In this document: one piece after another, positions 13,462-21,451 of the stretch | Layout: every line of letters begins with the position of its first letter | Numbering within the stretch: position 1 is the first letter of the stretch | Source: DASXRU01 sp039933315 | Lineage (GTDB): Bacteria > Acidobacteriota > Blastocatellia > Pyrinomonadales > Pyrinomonadaceae | Reading direction: 5' to 3' | DNA: 21,505 nucleotides | Assembly (NCBI GenBank): GCA_039933315.1 | Contig: JBDTOI010000063.1 | Coordinates: 1-21,505, forward strand | The notes under the pieces: generated by a model | Seen by the model: the letters and a program-made list of their open reading frames with translations, nothing else | Told to the model about the DNA's origin: nothing | Database searches by the model: none | Made by a program: the position numbers and the translations under genes

Positions 13462-14702
13462 CCCTCGCCGCGCTCTGGGAATCATTCCGCGTCGCCGCCG
13501 GAAGCTTGCGCGCTAACAAGCTGCGAACCGCGCTAACGTTGGTGGGGATAGTCGTGGGTGTGACCGCCGTAATCGCGGTTGTGACCATCATCAAGGGCCT
13601 GGATAAGACCGTGGCAACGACGTTTTCCTCGCAGGGCTCGACTGTATTCACCGTTTCCAAGCAACCGCGCGTGATCACCTCACGCGAAGACTTCATTAAG
13701 TTCAGCAAGCGCAAGGACGTCACCCTGGACGACGCAGAAGCGATCTTCCGCCTTTGCACCACCTGCTGGCGCGCCGGTATTGCCGCCAATGCTCCGGTAA
13801 CGGTCAAGCATGGCGACAAGAAATCGGAAAACGTCCTGGTGCGCGGCATCCGGCCAGTGGCGATGTTCGACATTGATGCCGTCAGCCTCGTCGCCGGGCG
13901 CACCTGGAGCGAAAATGAAGGCGCGTCGGGACGCGAACTATGCGTCGTTGGCAACGACATCGGGGAGAACCTCTTCAATGGAGAAGCCCCCGACAAACTG
14001 GTCGGGCAAAGCATACGGGTGGCGGGGCGGCCTTTTCAGATCATTGGTGTGCTGCAGCCGCTGGGAAAGATATTCGGACAGTCGCGCGATAACATCGTCT
14101 ATGTACCTTATTCGACTTACCAAAGAAACTTTGGCGCGCGCGATTCGTTGGTGGTGTTTGTAAAGACCGCCTCGGCCGGGGAGCTGGAGGAGACTCAGGA
14201 CCAGGTGCGGGCCATCATGCGCACTCGCCGTGGCAAACTTTTTGACGCTAACGACGAGGGCTTCACGCTGGAAAGCCAGGATGTTTTTGTCGATCTCTAC
14301 AGGAAAGCGACTGAGAACATTTACTTCGTCACGTATGGCGTGGCCGCCATTTCTCTTATCGTCGGCGGCATCGTGGTGATGAATATTATGCTGGTCTCGG
14401 TCACCGAACGAACTAAGGAGATTGGCATCCGCAAAGCCGTGGGCGCCCGGCAAAAAGACATCCGGGTACAGTTTCTGATCGAAGCGATTACTGTGTCGGC
14501 GATTGGTGGAGCAATCGGGGTATTGACCGGGTTTGGGCTGGCTTACCTGCTGGCGCTGGCCATGGGATTTCCCTTGCTGATTAGCGCCTGGTCGGCCGTG
14601 CTGGGCGTTGGCGTGTCTTCGGTTGTCGGCGTAATCTTTGGGCTCTGGCCCGCCTGGCGCGCAGCAAGGTTAGATCCCATCGAAGCGCTCAGGTCGGAAT
14701 AG
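13350..14702 (+). CDS. MacB/FtsX-type ABC permease 1, with repeat-encoded N-terminal extension
   Basis: 450 residues. TM1 is about 58-82 (TALTLVGIVVGVTAVIAVVTII), then an extracytoplasmic MacB_PCD-like domain (about 85-315). The C-terminal FtsX domain has three TM helices (about 326-440), with VMNIMLVSVTERTKEIGIRKAVGAR and ending GLWPAWRAARLDPIEALR. Residues 1-37 are Gly/Arg then Pro/Ser-rich and are encoded by the purine/pyrimidine element. The sister permeases begin about 15-25 residues before TM1 and lack this stretch. No ATG or GTG occurs in frame between the element and TM1 that would give a shorter start. ATG 13350 has AAGGAG at 8-nt spacing and overlaps the stop of a 9-codon ORF (TGATG). 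The gap to the ATPase gene is 42 bp. The extension is probably cytosolic and disordered. An upstream sister-like start may have been lost. Confidence 0.88.
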   Translation: MGRRGDKGVFGLSPVTPSSDHPVPPSPPLPVPPSPRRSLAALWESFRVAAGSLRANKLRTALTLVGIVVGVTAVIAVVTIIKGLDKTVATTFSSQGSTVFTVSKQPRVITSREDFIKFSKRKDVTLDDAEAIFRLCTTCWRAGIAANAPVTVKHGDKKSENVLVRGIRPVAMFDIDAVSLVAGRTWSENEGASGRELCVVGNDIGENLFNGEAPDKLVGQSIRVAGRPFQIIGVLQPLGKIFGQSRDNIVYVPYSTYQRNFGARDSLVVFVKTASAGELEETQDQVRAIMRTRRGKLFDANDEGFTLESQDVFVDLYRKATENIYFVTYGVAAISLIVGGIVVMNIMLVSVTERTKEIGIRKAVGARQKDIRVQFLIEAITVSAIGGAIGVLTGFGLAYLLALAMGFPLLISAWSAVLGVGVSSVVGVIFGLWPAWRAARLDPIEALRSE

Positions 14703-14822
14703 TTGTAGGGGCGGCACTCCGTGGCCGCCCCTTGTGTTGGAGAGAGACGCGTCTCATATGCGCGCCATCGCGTAAAGCCCATTGCGAAAAGAAGGGGCGG
14801 CCACGGAGTGCCGCCCCTACAA
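14703..14822. repeat. Perfect 31-bp inverted-repeat element, copy 1
   Basis: Arms 14703-14733 and 14792-14822 are a perfect 31/31 inverted repeat (TTGTAGGGGCGGCACTCC...), with a 58-nt loop. The element begins on the base after the permease 1 stop TAG and ends 6 bp before the ATG of permease 2. A related copy is at 16071-16162. It would form a very stable RNA hairpin between two cistrons. Confidence 0.85.
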
Positions 14823-14828
14823 GAAGTT

Positions 14829-16070
14829 ATGAGATTTGAGGACATCAAAGAATCAGCCTGGATGGCGATTGACACGCTGCGTTCGAACAAGGTGCGTTCA
14901 TCGCTGACGATACTGGGTGTCAGTGTCGGCGTGATTACTGTAGTCCTGATGGTTTCAATCATTCAGGGCTTGAATAAGGCGTTCGCCGACCAAATCGAAG
15001 CCCTCGGCTCCAACGCCATCTGGGCCACCAAATTCGATCCCAGCTTTGGTCGCAATCCCGGGCCGGAAGAGTTGCACCGCAAAGACCTAACACTGGCCGA
15101 CGCCGACGCAATTCGCGACGAAGCCCCCTCCGTGCTCAGCGTTTCACCGATTCATCGCAAGATTGCCGAGACGGTCCGTTACGCCGACAAACAATCGGAC
15201 ACGCCAATTCTGATCGGCGCCACGCCTTATTACGAGTTCACTCAATCCAGCTACGTTTCGCATGGACGCTTCATTGCGGATCAGGACATAAAAGAACGCT
15301 CAAATGTTTGCGTATTGGGACAGGACCTGGTACGCGCGCTGTTCCCTTTCGAAGAACCGATCGGGAAAGAGTTGAAAATAAACGGGCGTCCCTTCCGCGT
15401 TATCGGAGTTATGGAGCCTTTGGGAAACTTCCTGGGCCAATCACGTGACAACTCGATTTTCGTTCCCATCACCACGTTTGATAAATACTATCCCGATGAG
15501 CCTTTTCCGGAAGTAGTGTTCGTAATCATCGTGCGACCCCTGTCGCGGGCCTATGTGAAATCGGCGATCGACGAGATGACCGACATACTGCGGCGCCGGC
15601 GCCGCGTGCCAGCGGGGGCGCCTAACAACTTTGGTATCTCGTCCCAGGACGCGCTGCTTGATATTTATAATCAACTCACCGGCGCAACCGCTTTGGTTCT
15701 GACTGCTATCTCATTCGTCGCCCTGATGATTGGCGGTATTGGCGTGATGAACATTATGTTGGTGTCGGTTACCGAGCGAACCAGGGAAATTGGCGTACGC
15801 AAAGCGGTGGGGGCAACCCGGTTCAATATTCTTTCGCAATTCCTGATCGAAGCAGTTTGGTTGACGGCTATTGGGGGAATGCTGGGATTGGCTGTCGGCG
15901 AGGTGGGCAGTCTCTTGATAAACAAGTACTCGCCGCTGCCCGCTTACGTGCCACCCTGGGCGATCGTTGTCGGAGTTGGCATCTCAGCCGGCGTCGGAAT
16001 CGTCTTCGGTCTCTGGCCGGCCTGGAAAGCCGCGCGACTTGACCCGATTGAGTCTCTGCGCTGGGAGTAG
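14829..16070 (+). CDS. MacB/FtsX-type ABC permease 2
   Basis: 413 residues. TM1 is about 24-46 (SLTILGVSVGVITVVLMVSII), then the extracytoplasmic domain and three C-terminal helices with GIGVMNIMLVSVTERTREIG, VRKAVGA and the ending GLWPAWKAARLDPIESLRWE. ATG 14829 is chosen since MRFEDIKESAWMAIDTLRSNK aligns with the starts of permeases 3 and 4. The longer frame from 14721 would translate the hairpin element. The RBS is weak (AAGAAG), and the ATG is 6 bp from the element's right arm, so the hairpin could mask or expose initiation. The stop TAG abuts a second element copy at 16071. Confidence 0.92.
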   Translation: MRFEDIKESAWMAIDTLRSNKVRSSLTILGVSVGVITVVLMVSIIQGLNKAFADQIEALGSNAIWATKFDPSFGRNPGPEELHRKDLTLADADAIRDEAPSVLSVSPIHRKIAETVRYADKQSDTPILIGATPYYEFTQSSYVSHGRFIADQDIKERSNVCVLGQDLVRALFPFEEPIGKELKINGRPFRVIGVMEPLGNFLGQSRDNSIFVPITTFDKYYPDEPFPEVVFVIIVRPLSRAYVKSAIDEMTDILRRRRRVPAGAPNNFGISSQDALLDIYNQLTGATALVLTAISFVALMIGGIGVMNIMLVSVTERTREIGVRKAVGATRFNILSQFLIEAVWLTAIGGMLGLAVGEVGSLLINKYSPLPAYVPPWAIVVGVGISAGVGIVFGLWPAWKAARLDPIESLRWE

Positions 16071-16162
16071 TTGTAGGGGTGGCACTCCGTGGCCACCCCT
16101 CGGATTGTCATGAGGACGCCTCGCGGGAAGAAAGGGGCGGCCACGGAGTGCCGCCCCTACAA
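16071..16162. repeat. 30-bp inverted-repeat element, copy 2
   Basis: Arms 16071-16100 and 16133-16162 match at 28 of 30 positions around a 32-nt loop. They are the same family as 14703-14822 (TTGTAGGGG[T/C]GGCACTCC). The loops are unrelated to each other. Like copy 1, it begins on the base right after the TAG stop of the preceding permease. Confidence 0.85.
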
Positions 16163-16224
16163 TCGAATCGGCGGTGCCACTGTCTGCAACCCTATGTAAC
16201 TCCTTAACGTATTAACGGAGACAC

Positions 16225-17466
16225 GTGAAGTTAATAGAAATCTTAAGAGTCGCCGTCGGGGCCATCTGGGCACATAAACTTCGTTCCGCTCTGACCCTGC
16301 TGGGAATGATTGTCGGGGTTACCGCCTTCGTGGTGGTCGTGTCTCTAATTCAGGGGTTCAACAAATACATCGACGAAAAAATCGCCGGCATTGGCTCAAA
16401 GTCCTTCTCCATCCAGCGTTTCAGTTTCGAGGACTTCAAGAACCTCGATACCATTGCCGCCGCCCAGCGGCGCAATAAAGAGCTGACACTCGAAGACTAC
16501 GAGTATTTGAAAGCGCGCTCGACCTTGATCGATAAGATTGGGGCCAGTGCGCGGGCTTCGCGTTCTGAGGTCAAACGAGGAACCAGGATCGTATCGGATG
16601 TGCCCGTCGACGGCACGATGCCGGTAACTGCGGAGATCGACAACGTAGAGGTTTCGGATGGTCGCTATTTCACGGAGTCTGAAAATGACGCGGCCATGCG
16701 GGTTGCCTTTATCGGCATGGACGTGGCCAACGCCCTCTTCCCAGTCGGACCGATTACAGCCATAGGCGAGGAGATCTATGTTGCCGGACTGCCATATCGA
16801 GTGATCGGTGTCGCGGTCGCCAAGGGCACCGTCTTCGGTATACCCCAGGACAATTTTGTAACGCTGCCGCTAAAGACCTACGGAAATAACTATGGTGGCT
16901 TTACCCGTAACCGTTTGCTTTATTTCAAAGCCACGGCAAAAAACGATGGGGCTTTTAACGACGCCGTTGAGGAGGCTCGCTTTCTCTTGCGCACGCGCCG
17001 TCGTCTGAAGCCGGCCGAAAAGGACAACTTCGGCATGGTCACGCCGGACGCCATCACTGGTTTCCGCGACCGGTTGCTGGGACCAACCTTCGTAGTCGCC
17101 ACGGCCGTCCCGGCGATCGCTCTGCTGGTGGGAGCCATCGTGATCATGAACATCATGCTGGTATCGGTTACTGAGCGGACGAAGGAGATTGGCATCAGGA
17201 AATCCCTGGGCGCGCGGCAGATGGACATACTCAAACAGTTTCTGGTCGAAGCCGTAACCCTGGCGGCCATCGGGGGGGCAATCGGAATAGTTATCGCGTG
17301 GATCATCGGGCGTATAATGACTGCCGTTTTCTTTCCTACTTATCTTTCGATCGGCGCGATACTTTTTACTATTCTGGTTTCGGGTGGAGTGGGAATTGCG
17401 GCCGGAGTGTTTCCCGCGTGGAAGGCGGCGCGCCTGGATCCGATTGAAGCCTTGCGAGCTGACTAA
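16225..17466 (+). CDS. MacB/FtsX-type ABC permease 3
   Basis: 413 residues. TM1 is about 21-44 (SALTLLGMIVGVTAFVVVVSLI). The extracytoplasmic domain is followed by C-terminal FtsX helices with VIMNIMLVSVTERTKEIGIRK and ending GVFPAWKAARLDPIEALRAD. The start is GTG at 16225 with ACGGAG 4-5 nt upstream; MKLIEILRVAVGAIWAHKLR aligns with the other permease N-termini. It is separated by 154 bp from permease 2 (hairpin copy 2 plus 62 bp) and by 145 bp from permease 4. It is clearly diverged from its neighbours in the extracytoplasmic domain, so it is an old paralogue, not a recent duplicate. Confidence 0.92.
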   Translation: MKLIEILRVAVGAIWAHKLRSALTLLGMIVGVTAFVVVVSLIQGFNKYIDEKIAGIGSKSFSIQRFSFEDFKNLDTIAAAQRRNKELTLEDYEYLKARSTLIDKIGASARASRSEVKRGTRIVSDVPVDGTMPVTAEIDNVEVSDGRYFTESENDAAMRVAFIGMDVANALFPVGPITAIGEEIYVAGLPYRVIGVAVAKGTVFGIPQDNFVTLPLKTYGNNYGGFTRNRLLYFKATAKNDGAFNDAVEEARFLLRTRRRLKPAEKDNFGMVTPDAITGFRDRLLGPTFVVATAVPAIALLVGAIVIMNIMLVSVTERTKEIGIRKSLGARQMDILKQFLVEAVTLAAIGGAIGIVIAWIIGRIMTAVFFPTYLSIGAILFTILVSGGVGIAAGVFPAWKAARLDPIEALRAD

Positions 17467-17475
17467 GACAGTTCT

Positions 17476-17576
17476 GCCGCAGATGAACGCGGATAAAAAC
17501 GGATATGAGAAAAGCTTTGACAAGTCAGCCGAGTGTCATTGGTCTTGATCTGCGTAAATCCGCGTAAATCTGCGGC
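17476..17576. repeat. 101-bp inverted-repeat element (GCCGCAGAT type)
   Basis: Arms near 17476-17504 and 17548-17576 match as inverted repeats at about 22 of 29 positions (GCCGCAGAT..ACGCGGAT), decaying inward. It fills the gap between permeases 3 and 4 and resembles, in style but not in sequence, the element at 18873-18981. Confidence 0.6.
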
Positions 17577-17611
17577 TAAATCTTCGGTTCAGTTCAGCGG
17601 AGTGTCAGATT

Positions 17612-18868
17612 ATGCGACTTATACGCAGTGACATTTACGAGAATCTGAAAATGGCGCTGAACACTCTGCGCGCCAACAAGCTGCGCTCTTTCCTGACTGT
17701 CATCGGCGTCATGATCGGAGTTATCACGGTCATGCTGATCTCCTCGATCATCAGCGGCGTCGATACCGCCGTGAAGACTGAGCTGGAGTCCTACGGCACT
17801 AATTCTATCTACATCATTAAGTTCAACTCCGGCATTCATGTCGGTCGCCTCTCGCGCGAAGAGCGCATGCGCAAGGACTTGACCTACGACGACGCGATCG
17901 CCCTCACCCAATTGCCGGCCGTGGAATTATCGGTGCCATTTCTCGACATCAGCAACAATTTCTTCGGCCAGAAGATTACCGTGACCGGAGTCGGCAAAAC
18001 CTCGAACGCCGTAGCGCTGCAGGGAACGCTCCCGGACTTTGAGCGAGCCGGCACGCAAATCGTCAAGGAAGGCCGCTTTTTTTCACAGTATGAAAACGAT
18101 AGTAACGCCCAGGTTTGCGTAGTGGGCTCGGCGGTGGCCCAGGACTTTTTTCCTTATGGCTCAGCGGTGGATCAAAACATAGGCATTGGCGGAAACCAGT
18201 TTCGGGTCGTCGGTGTGTTAGAAAAACGTGAGCAGTTTTTGCTGGGCGGAGGTGGTGACGACCAAAATAGCGTTATCTATATGCCTTTTAATGTCGCCCG
18301 AAAGTTGAAGCCGAATGCCGACGACATCTACATCCTGGCAGTGGCGCGTAAAGGCATGATGGAAGAGGCGCAGGATCAGGTGACTGATACGTTGCGAGTG
18401 CGCCGCCAGGTCCCCTTCGGCAAGCCCGACAACTTTGGCCTGCAAACCGCCGAATTGTTTCTAAGTAATTTTCGCTCCATCCTCAGCGGCGTTGCCATCG
18501 CGATGATAGTGGTTTCCTCAGTGGGACTGATGGTCGGGGGGATTGGCGTGATGAACATCATGCTGGTGTCGGTTACTGAACGAACCCGCGAAATTGGCGT
18601 GCGCAAAGCCATCGGCGCCCGGCGCAGCGACATCATGTGGCAGTTTTTGATCGAGGCAGCCACGCTAACAGGATTCGGCGGCCTGGTAGGGCTGACGATT
18701 GGGTGGCTCTTAACGTTCCTCTTGCGGCTGGTGCTTCCCTCTTACGTACCGCTGTGGGCGCCTATCGGAGGCTTCGTTGCCAGCGTGGCCATTGGCATGA
18801 TTTTCGGTTTATGGCCGGCCTGGAAGGCCGCACGCCTCGACCCTATCGAATCACTCCGCTACGAATAG
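17612..18868 (+). CDS. MacB/FtsX-type ABC permease 4
   Basis: 418 residues. TM1 is about 25-47 (SFLTVIGVMIGVITVMLISSI). The extracytoplasmic domain includes the loop FLLGGGGDDQNSVIYMPF. The FtsX domain carries GGIGVMNIMLVSVTERTREIG, VRKAIGARRSDIMWQFLIEA and the ending GLWPAWKAARLDPIESLRYE. The ATG at 17612 is preceded by GGAG at about 10 nt. It is the last gene of the operon and converges on the Yip1-family gene, with the inverted repeat at 18873-18981 between them. It most resembles permease 2 in the FtsX part (REIGVRKA.GA), while permeases 1 and 3 share KEIGIRK, suggesting two pairs. Confidence 0.92.
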   Translation: MRLIRSDIYENLKMALNTLRANKLRSFLTVIGVMIGVITVMLISSIISGVDTAVKTELESYGTNSIYIIKFNSGIHVGRLSREERMRKDLTYDDAIALTQLPAVELSVPFLDISNNFFGQKITVTGVGKTSNAVALQGTLPDFERAGTQIVKEGRFFSQYENDSNAQVCVVGSAVAQDFFPYGSAVDQNIGIGGNQFRVVGVLEKREQFLLGGGGDDQNSVIYMPFNVARKLKPNADDIYILAVARKGMMEEAQDQVTDTLRVRRQVPFGKPDNFGLQTAELFLSNFRSILSGVAIAMIVVSSVGLMVGGIGVMNIMLVSVTERTREIGVRKAIGARRSDIMWQFLIEAATLTGFGGLVGLTIGWLLTFLLRLVLPSYVPLWAPIGGFVASVAIGMIFGLWPAWKAARLDPIESLRYE

Positions 18869-18872
18869 AGTT

Positions 18873-18981
18873 ATCCACAGATTACGCAGATTACACAGAT
18901 AGCAAGACAATCAGAGGAGAGGCCGCTTAACTGTCCCAGTGAATTGGTCTTGAATCTGTGAAATCTGTGTAATCTGTGGAT
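18873..18981. repeat. 109-bp inverted-repeat element (ATCCACAGATTAC type) between convergent genes
   Basis: Arms 18873-18900 and 18954-18981 are inverted repeats matching at 26 of 28 positions. Each arm is itself a short tandem of a CAGATTAC-like unit. It starts 4 bp after the permease 4 stop and ends 21 bp before the Yip1 gene's stop on the other strand. It could act as a two-way terminator. Confidence 0.75.
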
Positions 18982-19002
18982 GCACTAGTGGCACTCCTTA
19001 AT

Positions 19003-20037
19003 CTAAGACAGGAAGCCGGGGAAGAATGCGGCCAGCGCTATTGATAGCACCAACCCAATGATCCACAGAGTGAGCGCCACGCCCCACGCCGCGCCCGAGC
19101 TGGCGCGATAACTTCCATGGCGCAGCCCGGTCGCTGTCAGCCAAAGTTTATAGAACGAGGTCAGCCCAATGAAACTGGCGACGACAAATAACACGGGATG
19201 ATCCGCCGGAGTGAACAGTATCCCCAGATTGTCCTGCACCAGATTGTCCGCGTTGAGAATGGGATGGATGTCGTCGGGTGATTTGAGGTAAAGCAAAACG
19301 AAGCTCAGAAGCTTTAGGATAATGGTGGTGGGCAAGGCAGCGTAAAGAGCCACCGCGAAAGCCTGCCAGAAGTTCATACGACCGCCAAAGGCCAGCATGC
19401 CAAGCAGATAGAGTCCCGCAAAAAATGCCGTGAGGAAGAACACTCCTACCATACTCGACAGAAAGGACATGACTTTCTTGCCGGGCATCCTGGCGTCCTG
19501 TATCTCCTGCTGGGCATTTTGCTTAGCCTGCTCAATTCCCGCCGCCGGCATGAGAGGACTTTCTATAACCTTCTCTGTGGTGTAGCCGATAATTCGGTCC
19601 GGCGTCAGGCGTTGCACAAAAGCAGTTGAGTAAGCCGCATACAGGACCGCGATAATTAGAAATGCCACTAACCAGCGGGGATACGAGCGCAGGTTTCTGA
19701 ATACTCGGGTGGGCTCATAAAATATTCCGGCCAACCTTTCGCCCAATGACATCGGCGGCGGCGCGTCGGGTGTGATCGCCGGCAGTCGGATGAAACTGAA
19801 CGCAGCCAAACAGATGCTGAGCAGGACGACAGAGACTCCGCCTCCGGTTCCGCCGGTAATAAGGTGGGCCACTCCGGCCCCTATCAGGGCCAGTCCCACC
19901 ACAAATAATACGATGGCGACCAGGAGCATCCGCGGCGGACGCGGTGGCTTTACCTCAGCCGGGGGCGTGGGTGGTGGTGGCGGCGGCTGGAATTCCTGCA
20001 GCGGCGTGGTCTGAAACTCTTGATTCGGATCGCTCAT
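19003..20037 (-). CDS. Yip1-family multispanning membrane protein
   Basis: 344 residues. The N-terminus is Pro-rich and cytosolic (1-36), with two near-repeats (EFQTTPLQ / EFQPPPPP). About seven hydrophobic segments follow: 37-59, 66-84, 122-141, 190-216, 224-251, 283-303 and 315-338. The layout FYEPTRVFRNLRSYPRWLVAFLI, then GRMNFWQAFAVALYAALPTTII, then the late LTSFYKLWLTATGLRHGSYRAS pattern fits bacterial Yip1/YIP1-like proteins, whose role is poorly defined (membrane organisation or transport accessory). The ATG at 20037 has a strong AGGAGG at about 7 nt. It is convergent with the export operon, so shared regulation is not implied. Confidence 0.85.
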   Translation of the reverse strand: MSDPNQEFQTTPLQEFQPPPPPPTPPAEVKPPRPPRMLLVAIVLFVVGLALIGAGVAHLITGGTGGGVSVVLLSICLAAFSFIRLPAITPDAPPPMSLGERLAGIFYEPTRVFRNLRSYPRWLVAFLIIAVLYAAYSTAFVQRLTPDRIIGYTTEKVIESPLMPAAGIEQAKQNAQQEIQDARMPGKKVMSFLSSMVGVFFLTAFFAGLYLLGMLAFGGRMNFWQAFAVALYAALPTTIILKLLSFVLLYLKSPDDIHPILNADNLVQDNLGILFTPADHPVLFVVASFIGLTSFYKLWLTATGLRHGSYRASSGAAWGVALTLWIIGLVLSIALAAFFPGFLS

Positions 20038-20138
20038 GTTTATCCTCCTGTTTTGGAAGGACGGGGAGATAGCTTTCCGTCCGTGCTGTAGCTGGATTAG
20101 TCGGATGCTTGTACGAGCGGGAAGGCGAGGTTGTTTCA

Positions 20139-20292
20139 GTCAGAACCGCCTGCGGTAGCGGGCGGGCCCGTTTGATTGCGGAATGCGGAATTCGGAATGC
20201 AGATTAAAGATTAGGGCTTCCCCTCAATCCACATTCCGCAATCAATATTCCGCAATCAAACGGGCCCGCCCGCTACCGCAGGCGGTTCTGAC
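20139..20292. repeat. 154-bp element with perfect 46-bp inverted arms, overlapping the ABC ATPase 3' end
   Basis: Arms 20139-20184 and 20247-20292 are a perfect 46/46 inverted repeat (GTCAGAACCGCCTGCGGTAG...TTGATTGCGGAAT). Inside are further partial copies of ATTCCGCAATCA. The right arm contains the last 11 codons and stop of the downstream ATPase gene. A related single arm occurs at 10552-10586. Perfect arms suggest recent insertion or ongoing correction between arms. Confidence 0.85.
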
Positions 20293-21293
20293 ACTTGCTC
20301 GACTGATGGTGCGGTGTCCCAGCCGGGGACCCGTATGCAGGCGACCGTGTGGCCCGGGGTCACTTCGCGCAGGTCGGGATCGATTTGCGCGCACTCAGGG
20401 ATGGCAATCGGACAGCGCGTGCGAAAGCGACAGCCCGAAGGAGGATTGATAGGCGTAGGCACATCGCCCTGCAAAATGATTCGCTGCCGCTTCTGCTTCG
20501 GATCAGGAATGGGAATGGCCGACAACAACGCCTGCGTGTACGGATGCATCGGATGCTCGTAAAGTTCGGCGGCCGGCGCCACCTCAACAATGCGCCCGAG
20601 ATACATGACCGCAACTCGAGTCGAGATATGCTCAACCACTGCCAGGCCGTGCGAGATGAAAAGGTAAGTTAAGCCAAATTCCTTCTGCAGATCCTGCAAA
20701 AGGTTCACTACCTGGGCCTGCACCGACACATCCAGGGCCGATACCGGCTCGTCAGCAACTATCAACTTAGGCTCGAGGGCCAGGGTGCGCGCCACCCCGA
20801 TGCGTTGGCGCTGCCCGCCGGAAAACTCGTGCGGGTAGCGATCCATAAACGCCGGATCGAGGCCCACGCGACGCAGCAGATCGGCCACCCGATCGCGCCG
20901 CTCCGTTCTGGTTCCCTGTTTGTGAATCACGAGGGGCTCGCCGATGATATCGCGCACTTTCATACGCGGATTGAGCGAGGCATATGGATCCTGAAACACA
21001 ATCTGCATCTCGCGGCGCAGGTCCCGCAGCTCGCGCTTGCCCATCCTTAATATGTCGCGACCCTCGAAGTTGACTTCTCCTTTTGTGGGCTCAATCAAGC
21101 GCAGCAGGCAGCGACCGACCGTTGATTTACCGCAACCGGATTCACCTACCAGTCCCAAAGTTTCGCCGCGCAGGATTTCAAACGAGACTCCGTCCACCGC
21201 GCGCACCAGGTCGTCGCTGCCCTCGACCGGGAAATGCTTCACCAGCCCGCGCACGCCAACCAGCTGCGTTTTGTGATTTGTTTCAGGAGTCAC
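20256..21293 (-). CDS. oppF: Oligopeptide/dipeptide ABC transporter ATP-binding protein (OppF/DppF type)
   Basis: 345 residues. Walker A GESGCGKST (50-58), Q-loop (VFQDPYASLNPR), signature FSGGQ (157-161), Walker B LIVADE (177-182) and H-loop H215 are all intact. The C-terminal oligopeptide-transport domain (about 245-322) has HPYTQALLSAIP and GCRFRTRCPIAIPEC, with Cys288, 294, 301 and 319 placed as in the Fe-S-binding segment described for some Dpp/Opp ATPases. It energises peptide uptake with membrane permeases and a binding protein, none of which is in this window. The start is GTG at 21293; no strong RBS is seen. Residues 335-345 (SEPPAVAGGPV) come from the palindromic element, replacing the native tail. 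The symbol rests on family resemblance; DppF is equally possible. Confidence 0.92.
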   Translation of the reverse strand: MTPETNHKTQLVGVRGLVKHFPVEGSDDLVRAVDGVSFEILRGETLGLVGESGCGKSTVGRCLLRLIEPTKGEVNFEGRDILRMGKRELRDLRREMQIVFQDPYASLNPRMKVRDIIGEPLVIHKQGTRTERRDRVADLLRRVGLDPAFMDRYPHEFSGGQRQRIGVARTLALEPKLIVADEPVSALDVSVQAQVVNLLQDLQKEFGLTYLFISHGLAVVEHISTRVAVMYLGRIVEVAPAAELYEHPMHPYTQALLSAIPIPDPKQKRQRIILQGDVPTPINPPSGCRFRTRCPIAIPECAQIDPDLREVTPGHTVACIRVPGWDTAPSVEQVSEPPAVAGGPV

Positions 21294-21451
21294 GTCGTTA
21301 ACCGATTCTACCGCGCCGCTGCCGGCAAACCTTTAAAAACAAGGCCGGCGAACAATCTGGAGATGACAAATCGCGCATTTAACCTGGAAGTGCAAGACTG
21401 TTGACTTCCAAAAATACTAGATCGGCATTTCTCGCTGACATTTGGCGTCCT

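Noticed and set aside
13223..14014. 263-codon minus-strand frame opposite permease 1
   Set aside because: It is antisense to a clear permease and repeat. Composition is Ser/Thr/Pro-rich, as expected of an antisense shadow.
16870..17523. 217-codon minus-strand frame opposite permease 3
   Set aside because: Antisense to the conserved FtsX domain, with no motif of its own.
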